From: Candidatus Fermentibacterales bacterium
GTDB taxonomy: Bacteria; Fermentibacterota; Fermentibacteria; Fermentibacterales; JAFGKQ01
DNA: 10,437 bases
Assembly: GCA_016928495.1 (NCBI GenBank)
Contig: JAFGKQ010000148.1
Location: 1-10,437, forward strand
Direction: 5' to 3'
The notes beneath the pieces are model-generated. The model did not search any database. It saw only the letters and a list, made by a program, of their open reading frames with translations, and had not been told where the DNA came from. Of this stretch, positions 1-6,281 are shown piece by piece; position 1 is the stretch's first letter, and each line of letters opens with the position of its first letter. Made by a program: the position numbers and the translations under genes.

Positions 1-1
1 C

Positions 2-226
2 TCCGAGTCCCAGCTCGCCAACACCTACTACATGAAGTTCGCATGCTACGTGAGGATGGAGAGGGATGAGGAGGCTCTCGAGGCCATTCTCGACGCCATA
101 GAGCAGGACCCCGACAACGCCGACTACTACGAGTTCCTCGCCAGCGCCTACAGCAACCTCAACCGCAGGGGGGAGGCTGTCGAGGCCATGGAGATGGCCG
201 AGAGGCTGCGGAGCCAGCAGCAGTAG
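2..226 (+). CDS. TPR-repeat protein, C-terminal fragment (5' end outside window)
   Basis: The frame is open from the left edge of the window, so only the last 74 residues are seen; the first in-frame ATG, at 32, is probably internal. The visible part has about two tetratricopeptide units of paired amphipathic helices. The clearer one runs from 'ADYYEFLASAYSNLNRRGEA' to 'VEAMEMAERLR', with the usual small and aromatic residues (Y, A, Y, A). The unit before it ends in 'AIEQDPDN', the common TPR turn. TPR arrays are protein-interaction scaffolds, and nothing here shows the partner. The chain ends in a polar 'RSQQQ' tail at a TAG stop. The gene converges on the minus-strand lipoprotein gene that ends at 275, leaving 48 nt between stops with no clear T-tract terminator. 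The TPR call is firm; the function is unknown. Confidence 0.75.
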   Translation, partial: SESQLANTYYMKFACYVRMERDEEALEAILDAIEQDPDNADYYEFLASAYSNLNRRGEAVEAMEMAERLRSQQQ

Positions 227-274
227 CTCGATCAGTCCGCTGCAGCCGGCCGGCCTGTGGGTTTCTGGTGCGTC

Positions 275-1132
275 TCAGCTCCGGCTGACCGCTCGCGTCA
301 GCAAGGACGGGCTGGTGACGCTGATGGCGGGGATGCCGGCATATTCCTCCCCCATCCAGGGCAGTCCGAGCAGCATCCTGCAGGTCGAGAGAAGGCCCTC
401 CGTGGTCAGCCCCAGGAGCGGATGACCGGGGTCCGGAACGATGTCCGGGCCCGTCATGAGCACCCATGCCCTGTCCCCTTCCCCTTTTCCCGGGGCTATC
501 AGGACGAGGTTGAGGGCAGCATCACCACTGGCTGCAAGCTCCTGCCATGGTTCCAGGGCCCTGAGGAACTCGGCCTCGGAGAGGGCATGAAGCCTGACCA
601 GGCTCAGCTCCGGCATGTACTTGACGAGGAGCCCGACCAGGGAAGCCTGCCGCCCCGATTCGAGAGACAGGTCGAACGCCGGGCCGGTGACCTCGCTCAG
701 GAGAGCAGGCGGCTCGCACATGACCAGCCCGGAGTCGCCCCGTCCGAACTGCACGCTCATGATCTCGCCGGGGTCCGGGGCGCTGGTCGGGTCCAGCTCC
801 ACACCACTGGTCATGATCAGAAGACCTCGCTCCATCGCGGAGCCTGCCAGGAGCCTCTGGATGTCCCGACCATCGAGCCCCGATGGGGAGAGAACCGTGG
901 CGGCGGCCCGGGGACCAGACGCGGCCGCCAGCTCGTCCATAATGGTTCGTGACTGGCTGCTACCCTCCACGAGCAGCACGAGAAGAGGCGTAGCCTCCCA
1001 ATCTGCCGGGGCTCCCGGAGCCGTGCCCGATGCGGCTCCCTCTCCTCCACAGCCCGTGCCCAGGGTCGAGAGCGCGCACAGAGCTGCCAGGACCGCTGCA
1101 AGAGAGGTCCTCCCGTTCGATCCTGAGAGCAT
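275..1132 (-). CDS. Putative exported lipoprotein of unknown function
   Basis: This encodes 285 residues. The ATG at 1132 is preferred because a GGAG sits 5 nt upstream and a hydrophobic signal segment follows directly (about residues 10-25), ending 'LGTGC' with Cys28 as the likely lipidated residue. The lipobox is imperfect, with Gly rather than Leu at -3. A Gly/Ala/Pro-rich linker (29-46) leads to a compact domain starting 'TPLLVLLVEG' (48-57). I do not recognise the family. The first strand and the C-terminal 'GLTTEGLLSTCRMLLGLP' (241-258) loosely recall the first strand and the 'TT.diaPTil.lLGlp' end of alkaline-phosphatase/sulfatase-fold enzymes. However, the metal-binding Asp positions are not evident, so any such relation would be to an inactive form. 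The start lies 2 nt after the stop of the pseudo-protease gene, so the two are probably translationally coupled. The frame stays open upstream to 1363, but that part overlaps the neighbouring coding region and has no signal sequence. Confidence 0.7.
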   Translation of the reverse strand: MLSGSNGRTSLAAVLAALCALSTLGTGCGGEGAASGTAPGAPADWEATPLLVLLVEGSSQSRTIMDELAAASGPRAAATVLSPSGLDGRDIQRLLAGSAMERGLLIMTSGVELDPTSAPDPGEIMSVQFGRGDSGLVMCEPPALLSEVTGPAFDLSLESGRQASLVGLLVKYMPELSLVRLHALSEAEFLRALEPWQELAASGDAALNLVLIAPGKGEGDRAWVLMTGPDIVPDPGHPLLGLTTEGLLSTCRMLLGLPWMGEEYAGIPAISVTSPSLLTRAVSRS

Positions 1133-1134
1133 TG

Positions 1135-2685
1135 CTACTCCGTTACGGTAAGTCTGGCCGTGGCTCCCCCGCTTCCGGACCAGAGAAGGAGCATGTACGA
1201 GCCTGGCGCGATGCCCTCGACCGGGATCGCGAGCGAATGCTCTCCGGCATCGCACCACCCGTCGTAGAGAAGCCCGATCATCCTGCCGGAGAGATCGAAG
1301 AGCACCAGCCTGACGCTGTCGGCCTGCGGCAGATCGAACAGAGCGCTGGCGCTGCTTCCGCACGGGTTGCCCGTCACGCTTAGAGACACCTGCGCCGGAC
1401 CGGGCTGCTCACCGGATCCCAGAACCTGATCCACGCTGAAATCGTAGGTGTGATCCGGGCCGCCTGACTCCGCCACGCCGGGGAAGAACACGGCGTAGTC
1501 CCAGCCATCCGGATCGACGGACACGCCGAGGGTGCAGGCGGGGGCGGAAGGCTCGTAGAGATACAGCTCGCTGCTGCCCGACGTGTCCCACAGTATCACC
1601 CCGAGGATCCAGCAGACGTCATCGCTGCCGTCGAAGTCGAATCTGAGCCAGCCGCTCTGGCAGGCCCGGAGGTCGACCCTGATCCAGTGAATCCCCCAGC
1701 TCTCAGGCGGATGGGGACCCTGATCACCGGCGTAGGGCAGCGACGTCACGTCGTGGTCGGGGAAGACGTAGGGGCCGGGCGTCCAGCCCGCTGCCTCGTC
1801 GTCCCAGGTCTCCCCGTCATGCCAGTTGGGTCCCGTGAACCACCTCCAGCAGCCGTACTCCGCGAAGGCTCGCCCGAGGGTCATTTCGTGACCGCCGAAC
1901 ACGTCCGCGAGCGCTTCGGAGAGGTTCTGCCCCCAGGCATCCGCGCAGCTCTCCCAGACCTCCCTGACAGCGGATTCCCCCAGCCTCAGGGAGATGTACC
2001 TGGGCCAGATGCAACCGCCGAGGCAGTAGCCGGGAGGACCTGCGGCCATGCAGTCGAGCCAGGGCTTCCTCAGGGGGTTGTCCCCCTCATGGAGGTAGTT
2101 CCAGTAGTCGTCGACCGAGTCGAAGACCATGTCCTCCATCCAGGTGGCGCAGTTCTCCATGAACCAGACAGGCTCGTCCACGTCGTAGGCCATCTGAACG
2201 GCGTTCTGGAAGTAGTGTGCGATCGCGACCCTGGCGATGTCCTGCTCCAGGCCGCTGCTCAGCACGATGAAGCTTGCTCGGTCGTTGCTGGGGGTCGCCG
2301 GATCCCGGGGCTCCCCGGCGTACGAGCAGTAGCCGCGGCCGGTAGCAGCCATGACGTAGATGTCGTAGCTGTCGTCTCCGCCGCCCCCCTGGTCGGAGGG
2401 CGGCTCCAGATAGCCCATCTGTCCGCACTGGACCGCCAGAGCCGAGTCGGCAGCCTCGGCCAGCAGGTCCACGTAGGACTGGCTGGTGGAATCGGCCCCG
2501 CTGTGGGTCCAGTGAACCGTGAAGAACCCGCTGCCGGAAGCAGTAGTGCTCTCCGGCCCGCTGAGGGTGGGACGAGCCAGCGTTCCGGCAGCGCTGGCCC
2601 CTGCCGGAGCCCACCGCGCAGCTTCCGGAGGTCCGGAGACGGCAATGGCCAGGGCTGCCAGCAGCGTGACGGCGGCAGTCCTCAT
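1135..2685 (-). CDS. Secreted MXAN_6640-like metalloprotease paralogue with degenerate active site (pseudo-protease)
   Basis: This encodes 516 residues with a signal peptide (about 1-20). The start has a strong GGGAGG 5 nt upstream. It aligns along most of its length with the next gene upstream: 'ARPTLSGPE' (37-45), 'EPPSDQGGGGD' (94-104), 'SYDIY' (106-110), 'GEPRDPATPSND' (124-135), 'WFMENCATWMED' (174-185), 'YGCWRWFTGP' (277-286), and a C-terminal T9SS/FlgD-Ig-like domain (about 436-516, 'VLFDLSGRMIG'). The zinc motif is gone: where the paralogue has HEFQH, this protein reads HYFQN (157-161, bases 2203-2217), so catalytic Glu and the second His ligand are replaced by Tyr and Asn. The candidate third ligand, Glu177, remains. 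It also lacks the roughly 75-residue pro-region. It has no internal stop or frameshift and has kept its export features, so it looks like a maintained non-catalytic protein (binding, decoy or inhibitor role) rather than a decaying pseudogene. That role is inference. It carries about a dozen Cys, suggesting disulfides. Confidence 0.87.
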   Translation of the reverse strand: MRTAAVTLLAALAIAVSGPPEAARWAPAGASAAGTLARPTLSGPESTTASGSGFFTVHWTHSGADSTSQSYVDLLAEAADSALAVQCGQMGYLEPPSDQGGGGDDSYDIYVMAATGRGYCSYAGEPRDPATPSNDRASFIVLSSGLEQDIARVAIAHYFQNAVQMAYDVDEPVWFMENCATWMEDMVFDSVDDYWNYLHEGDNPLRKPWLDCMAAGPPGYCLGGCIWPRYISLRLGESAVREVWESCADAWGQNLSEALADVFGGHEMTLGRAFAEYGCWRWFTGPNWHDGETWDDEAAGWTPGPYVFPDHDVTSLPYAGDQGPHPPESWGIHWIRVDLRACQSGWLRFDFDGSDDVCWILGVILWDTSGSSELYLYEPSAPACTLGVSVDPDGWDYAVFFPGVAESGGPDHTYDFSVDQVLGSGEQPGPAQVSLSVTGNPCGSSASALFDLPQADSVRLVLFDLSGRMIGLLYDGWCDAGEHSLAIPVEGIAPGSYMLLLWSGSGGATARLTVTE

Positions 2686-3814
2686 CCCCTCCTCCCTTCG
2701 CGGCAGTTCAGTCTCCCGCCGGGTACGGGGAGGGCCGGAAGCGCGCTTCCGGCCCTCCAGCCCGGTACCGGCGGGATCGCCGGATTCCGTCTAGTTCAGT
2801 ACGACTCTGCTCGTGGCTGCTCCGCCCGGCGCGAACAGCCTCAGGAAGTAGGTCCCGCTGGAGAGGCCCTCGGCCCCCCAGACCACGCTGTGCTGACCCT
2901 GATCGAGCTGGCCCGAGTAGATGCTCTCGACCAGGCGACCGGTCAGGTCGAAGACGCTGAGGGTCGTCCAGCCCGACTGGGGCAGGTAGATCTCGACGGC
3001 TTGGCCGGCGGTCATCGGGTTGGCCGCCGGAGCCAGAGAGACGGCCGCGGGGCTTTCGCCCTCCTCCACGCCGGTCTGGTAGGTGATGTTCGCAACGTAG
3101 TCCTGGTCGATGGAGGTCTGGGTGACGGCCTGGACCACGAAGACCACCTCGTCGTAGCCCGTCGTCTCGACTCCGACCGAAAAGGTCGCCGGGACCTCGG
3201 TGACGTTCCAGTACTGGTACATCTCGTCGCCGCTGTCCTTGGTGCGGATAGCCCCGATCACGAAGTCCATGTAGTCGCGGCCGTCGAAGTCGAAGGTTAT
3301 CCAGCCCTGGTAGCTCGAGACGTCCACCTTGATCCAGTGGTGGCCCCTGGTCTCCGGGGGATAGACGCCCTGGTCGCCGCTCCAGGGGAGACTGGTGACG
3401 TTGTGGTAGTAGAAGATGTAGGGACCGGGGGTCCAGAGGGAGGCCTCATCGTAGTCGTAGTGCTCATCGTCGGCTTGGGGCCCCGTGAACCAGCGCCAGT
3501 AGGCGTACTCGGCCACCCACTCGGCCAGGCTCATGCCGTAGTGGTCGGCCGTAGCGTCCAGTGCCTCCCAGGTGTTCTGGGTGGTCACTGCCGCCATCTC
3601 CTCCCAGGTCATCCTGACGGAAGCCTGGCCCGCGCACCTGTTCTGTATGTACATGGGCCACGGAGTGGCGCCGTACCAGTACATGGGACCGGAATCGATT
3701 CTCCACCATGGCTTGCGGAGGCAGTTGTCTCCGGAGTGGAGGTGGTCCGTATAGGTGTTGTAGTCGTCCCAGCACTCGTTCTCCATCCAGGTGGCGCAGT
3801 TCTCCATGAACCAG
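2134..3814. repeat. 34-nt exact repeat shared by the two protease paralogues (2134-2167 and 3781-3814)
   Basis: The two copies, at 2134-2167 and 3781-3814, are identical base for base and in the same orientation. Both fall in codons for the 'WFMENCATWME' segment just downstream of the zinc-binding helix. They are part of the coding sequences, not a mobile element. The identity reflects the shared ancestry of the two genes; recent gene conversion or strong codon preference could also contribute. Coordinates span the pair, and the region between the copies is unique sequence. Confidence 0.85.
2715..2775. repeat. Nested inverted repeat with a perfect 30-nt palindrome (2729-2758)
   Basis: Bases 2729-2758 are a perfect palindrome: a 13-bp GC-rich stem, GGAGGGCCGGAAG with its complement, closed by a CGCG loop. 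Flanking it, cccgccgg (2715-2722) pairs with ccggcggg (2768-2775), with further short pairing (tac/gta) inside, so most of the 61 nt can fold into one long interrupted hairpin. It occupies most of the 105-nt gap between the metalloprotease stop (2791) and the pseudo-protease start (2685). In minus-strand transcripts it would be an intercistronic hairpin. There is no T-run after it, so it is not a classical intrinsic terminator. It could act in mRNA stabilisation, attenuation or processing, or be a dispersed palindromic repeat. Confidence 0.85.
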
Positions 3815-4518
3815 GTCAACTCGGCCTTGTCGTAGCCCATCTGGATCGCGTGCTGGAACTCGTGCGAGCAGGTGCCGCTCATCAGCTCCTGGCCGTAGGA
3901 CTGGTTGTTGCTCATGGCGATGTGGCTGGCCGAGTCGTTCTCGGGAGTCGTCGGGTCGCCCGGCTCGCCGGAAGAGGAGGTGTAGCCCAGGGTGCCGCCC
4001 GTGAGCTGCAAGATGTAGATGTCGTACTTCTCGTCTCCACCGAGGCCGAGGTCCGAGGGCGGCTCGTCCCAGCCCATGTCGTCGCACTCGTGCTCCCAGG
4101 ACCAGTCGAAGCCGTCGCCCAGGAACTGGGCCCAGGCCAGCGTGGTGGCGTCGACGCCCGAGGTGGTGTAGTGGACCTTGAAGTTGCCCCCGGGGGTGTC
4201 GTAGGTGTACTCCGGGCCGCTGAGCGAGGGCCTGGCGAGAAGACTGACTATCTCGGCGCGGACCTCCGCGCTGACATCGTCCAGAAGCAGCTCTGCCTCG
4301 TGGATCGCGGGGGTGCCGCAAGGGTCGCTGATCGCACCTTCGGTCAGCCCCGAGGGCAGACGATCGGGCGCAAGAACGCTGTAGACACAGTAGAGAGCGT
4401 AGTCATCGACGCTGAGGTCGCCCGCCTGTCGTGCCTCCATTATCCTGCCGAGGACGGTGTCCCCGGCGGCAGGCAGCGCGATCAGCGCGACGGCAAGCAG
4501 AAAGAACGCAAGACGCAT
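2791..4518 (-). CDS. Secreted zinc metalloprotease, MXAN_6640-like, with C-terminal T9SS/FlgD-Ig-like domain
   Basis: This encodes 575 residues. The ATG at 4518 is chosen over one 27 codons upstream because AAGGAG lies 5 nt before it and it opens straight into a signal peptide (1-19, 'MRLAFFLLAVALIALPAAG'). A pro-region-like segment follows (about 20-95) with 'YCVYSVLAPDRLP' and 'CGTP'. The catalytic domain starts near 'ARPSLSGPE' (95-103) and 'GGNFKVHYTTSG' (110-121). The gluzincin-type motif HEFQH is at 219-223 (bases 3850-3864), with Glu239 in 'WFMENCATWMEN' a candidate third zinc ligand. After 'YWRWFTGP' (340-347) comes a beta-rich region, then a C-terminal domain (about 495-575, 'VFDLTGRLVESIYSGQ' and 'SGTYFLRLF') of the T9SS type-A sorting / FlgD-Ig kind. 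The predicted product is exported and probably surface-attached or released. Substrate is unknown. The family match rests on motif order and recall, not a search. Confidence 0.87.
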   Translation of the reverse strand: MRLAFFLLAVALIALPAAGDTVLGRIMEARQAGDLSVDDYALYCVYSVLAPDRLPSGLTEGAISDPCGTPAIHEAELLLDDVSAEVRAEIVSLLARPSLSGPEYTYDTPGGNFKVHYTTSGVDATTLAWAQFLGDGFDWSWEHECDDMGWDEPPSDLGLGGDEKYDIYILQLTGGTLGYTSSSGEPGDPTTPENDSASHIAMSNNQSYGQELMSGTCSHEFQHAIQMGYDKAELTWFMENCATWMENECWDDYNTYTDHLHSGDNCLRKPWWRIDSGPMYWYGATPWPMYIQNRCAGQASVRMTWEEMAAVTTQNTWEALDATADHYGMSLAEWVAEYAYWRWFTGPQADDEHYDYDEASLWTPGPYIFYYHNVTSLPWSGDQGVYPPETRGHHWIKVDVSSYQGWITFDFDGRDYMDFVIGAIRTKDSGDEMYQYWNVTEVPATFSVGVETTGYDEVVFVVQAVTQTSIDQDYVANITYQTGVEEGESPAAVSLAPAANPMTAGQAVEIYLPQSGWTTLSVFDLTGRLVESIYSGQLDQGQHSVVWGAEGLSSGTYFLRLFAPGGAATSRVVLN

Positions 4519-4542
4519 GATCACTCCTTCCATCTGACTATG

Positions 4543-4551
4543 ACAATACCA
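4543..4551 (-). promoter_or_regulatory. Possible extended -10 box for the metalloprotease gene
   Basis: Read on the minus strand this is TGGTATTGT, a TGn-type extended -10 with TATTGT matching four of six consensus positions. It would start transcription about 18 nt before the AUG at 4518, just upstream of the AAGGAG ribosome site. No good -35 hexamer is visible at the usual spacing, so this is a weak call. Confidence 0.25.
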
Positions 4552-4602
4552 GAATACACCACTGCCACCACGATCCGTCTCCACGGAACCGGCAAGCATC
4601 TC

Positions 4603-4614
4603 TGATATCTATCA
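4603..4614. repeat. Short dyad TGATATCTATCA, possible operator
   Basis: Two 5-nt inverted half-sites, TGATA and TATCA, are separated by TC, between divergent genes. Twelve-base dyads occur by chance, and no regulator is encoded nearby, so only the symmetry is certain. Confidence 0.3.
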
Positions 4615-4760
4615 CCCGAACCAATCTAAGCCCGCGTAGCAAACAAGTCCATACGATCGCTCGTGGATCCGTGTGGGCGCCTTGCTGCGCGGTGCGCTCC
4701 GGAACATACTCGGCAGCGAGCTTTGCCTATGAGAACGAGCATCGACGGGAACGGAGCCTC

Positions 4761-6176
4761 ATGCGTATCACCTTCCATGGCGCCGCGAGGTCTGTCACCG
4801 GGTCCCGGCACCTGATCGAGGCAGCCGGCAGCAAGATCCTGCTCGACTGCGGGCTCTTCCAGGGCCACAGAGCCGAGGCCGACGCCGGCAACAGGTCTTT
4901 CGGCTTCGATCCCGGGGATCTCGACGTAATGGTGCTCTCACACGCGCACATCGACCACTCGGGCAACATCCCGAATCTCGTGAAGCAGGGGTTCGAGGGT
5001 CTCGTGGTAAGCACCTTCGCCACGAGGGACCTCGCCGCCATAATGCTGCCGGACAGCGCGCATATCCAGAAGCAGGACGCGGACTACCTGAACCGCAGGA
5101 ACGAGAGGAGGGGTGAGCCCCCGGTAGAGCCTCTGTATGACATCTCCGATGTCACGGAGGCCCTGGAGCACTTCGTCTCCATCCCCTACAACAGGCCCTA
5201 CCCTCTCATCGAGGGTGTGACCATGCGCTTTCTCGAGGCCGGGCACATACTGGGGTCGGCCCAGGTGGAGCTCACCATCACCGAAGGTCACGCAACGACT
5301 ACTCTCCTGTTCTCCGGCGATCTCGGCCGCTTCGACAGGCCGATACTCCGCGACCCCGACCTCCGATCGAGGCCGGACGTCCTCCTGATGGAGAGCACCT
5401 ACGGCGACAGGAGGCACGAGCCCGGCGAATCCGCCGAGGAGAGGCTCCGGGACGTCATAACCAGGGTCGCGGGCAGAGGCGGGAAGCTCATCGTCCCTGC
5501 CTTCAGCGTCGGCAGGACCCAGGCCCTCCTGTTCCACCTGCAGCGCCTCTTCTCCTCCGGAGGGATACCCGAGATCCCGGTGTTCGTCGACTCCCCGCTC
5601 TCTTTCGACGCTACCGAGGTCTACAGGCTTCATCCCGAATGCTTCGACGAGGAGACCAGGCTGCTCCTCGAGGGTCCGGAAACCCCCTTCCGCTTCCACA
5701 ACCTGAGGTTCACCCAGAGCGTCTCGGACTCCATGGAGCTCAACGAGACGCCCGGTCCGGCCGTGATCATCTCGGCGTCGGGCATGTGCGAGGCGGGCCG
5801 GATTCTCCACCATCTCAAGAACAACGTCGGGGACGAGCGCAACATGATCCTGATCGTGGGGTTCATGGCCGAGCACACCCTGGGCAGGGCACTGGCCGAG
5901 GGCAGACGGGAGGTCAGGATCTTCGGGGAGGCCTACGAGAGGAGAGCGGAGGTGGCCAGCATCGACGGCTTCAGCGCACACGCCGATGCCGACGAGCTCG
6001 AGAGCTACGCGCGGAAGACCGGCTCCGGCGCAAGGCGCGTGATCCTGGTTCATGGTGAGGAGCAGCAGTGCGAGGCACTGGCGCGCAGGCTGCGAGCGGC
6101 CGGCTTCGCCGTGGTGGACGTGCCGGCACAGGGGGACACGATCGAGATCGCCCCTCGAGGCCCGGGTGGAACATAG
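4761..6176 (+). CDS. MBL-fold beta-CASP RNA-processing-type nuclease (COG1236/CPSF73-like)
   Basis: This encodes 471 residues. The ATG at 4761 is chosen because the family begins directly with 'MRITFHGAARSVTGS' and a GGAG lies 4 nt upstream; the frame is open 30 codons further up without family-like sequence. Metallo-beta-lactamase motifs run in order: 'LLDCGLFQG' (Asp29 in this motif), HAHIDH (61-66), His161 in 'GHILGSA', and Asp187 in 'SGDLG'. The beta-CASP motifs are also present: A at Glu211 in 'ESTYGDR', B at His407 in 'FSAHAD', and C at His431 in 'LVHGE'. The two-zinc site therefore looks complete. Proteins of this group cleave or trim RNA as endo- or exonucleases; bacterial members of this exact type are little characterised. 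There is no KH or long C-terminal extension, unlike archaeal aCPSF1 or RNase J. It is probably cytoplasmic. It appears monocistronic, since a promoter follows immediately after its stop. Confidence 0.93.
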   Translation: MRITFHGAARSVTGSRHLIEAAGSKILLDCGLFQGHRAEADAGNRSFGFDPGDLDVMVLSHAHIDHSGNIPNLVKQGFEGLVVSTFATRDLAAIMLPDSAHIQKQDADYLNRRNERRGEPPVEPLYDISDVTEALEHFVSIPYNRPYPLIEGVTMRFLEAGHILGSAQVELTITEGHATTTLLFSGDLGRFDRPILRDPDLRSRPDVLLMESTYGDRRHEPGESAEERLRDVITRVAGRGGKLIVPAFSVGRTQALLFHLQRLFSSGGIPEIPVFVDSPLSFDATEVYRLHPECFDEETRLLLEGPETPFRFHNLRFTQSVSDSMELNETPGPAVIISASGMCEAGRILHHLKNNVGDERNMILIVGFMAEHTLGRALAEGRREVRIFGEAYERRAEVASIDGFSAHADADELESYARKTGSGARRVILVHGEEQQCEALARRLRAAGFAVVDVPAQGDTIEIAPRGPGGT

Positions 6177-6188
6177 CGGTTTCCTTTT

Positions 6189-6197
6189 TGCTATAAT
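6189..6197 (+). promoter_or_regulatory. Consensus extended -10 promoter for the barrel/Kdo operon
   Basis: The bases TGCTATAAT form a perfect TATAAT (6192-6197) with the TGn extension, 12 nt after the nuclease stop, in an A/T-rich patch (6180-6197) that stands out from the GC-rich surroundings. No good -35 lies at 16-18 nt, which is typical of extended -10 promoters. Transcription would start near 6204, leaving a leader of roughly 78 nt before the AUG at 6282. It would drive the outer-membrane gene and probably the kds genes behind it. Confidence 0.6.
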
Positions 6198-6220
6198 CGC
6201 GCGAGCAGTCGTGAAGTGAG

Positions 6221-6238
6221 ACGGTCCGGCGGGACCGT
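6221..6238 (+). other. Leader hairpin with a possible competing fold
   Basis: ACGGTCC (6221-6227) pairs perfectly with GGACCGT (6232-6238) around a GGCG tetraloop. The right arm's GGGACC (6231-6236) is also complementary to GGTCCC at 6254-6259, so two mutually exclusive helices are possible, the first being stronger. No T-run follows either, so a terminator is unlikely. The position, between the promoter and a start codon with a poor ribosome site, would suit translational control or mRNA stabilisation. The pairing is seen; the role is inference. Confidence 0.45.
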
Positions 6239-6281
6239 GGCCGAATGCGCCCGGGTCCCCTGCCATGGTGGTTGAAAAGCA

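Larger units (their letters stand above)
4519..4760. other. Divergent intergenic region
   Basis: This 242-bp stretch lies between the start of the minus-strand metalloprotease gene and the start of the plus-strand nuclease gene, so it must hold promoters for both directions. It is more A/T-rich on its left half than the flanking genes. I see no RNA gene and no convincing small ORF with a ribosome site. A short perfect dyad, TGATA-TC-TATCA (4603-4614), lies near the middle and could be an operator. No clear -35/-10 pair is visible for the plus-strand gene; a TACGAT at 4652-4657 is the best -10-like hexamer, without a good -35. Confidence 0.6.

Noticed and set aside
227-274. Bidirectional terminator between the convergent genes
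   Set aside because: The GC-rich CCGGCCGG stretch does not form a good stem with a flanking T-run on either strand.
257-1151. Plus-strand frames (257-952, 615-1151) over the lipoprotein region
   Set aside because: The products look like out-of-frame translation (Arg/Pro/Gly-rich), and there is no ribosome site or signal. The minus-strand frame has a signal segment and a well-placed ribosome site.
1133-1363. N-terminal extension of the lipoprotein to an ATG at 1363
   Set aside because: It would lie inside the C-terminal domain of the pseudo-protease in another frame, is Arg-rich, and would bury the signal segment 77 residues in.
2715-2775. Intrinsic terminator call for the palindrome
   Set aside because: The stem is strong, but neither strand has a T-run after it, so it is reported as an inverted repeat only.
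1687-4605. 972-codon open frame on the plus strand, antisense to both protease genes
   Set aside because: Its product is low-complexity Val/Gly/Arg-rich sequence with no recognisable domain, and it runs through the intergenic palindrome. The minus-strand frames have signal peptides, ribosome sites and family motifs. Long antisense frames are expected opposite high-GC genes.
6230-6281. tRNA-like start ('GTGGCCGAATGC' resembles a class II D-arm)
   Set aside because: No anticodon arm, T-arm (GGTTCGA) or acceptor pairing can be found around it.
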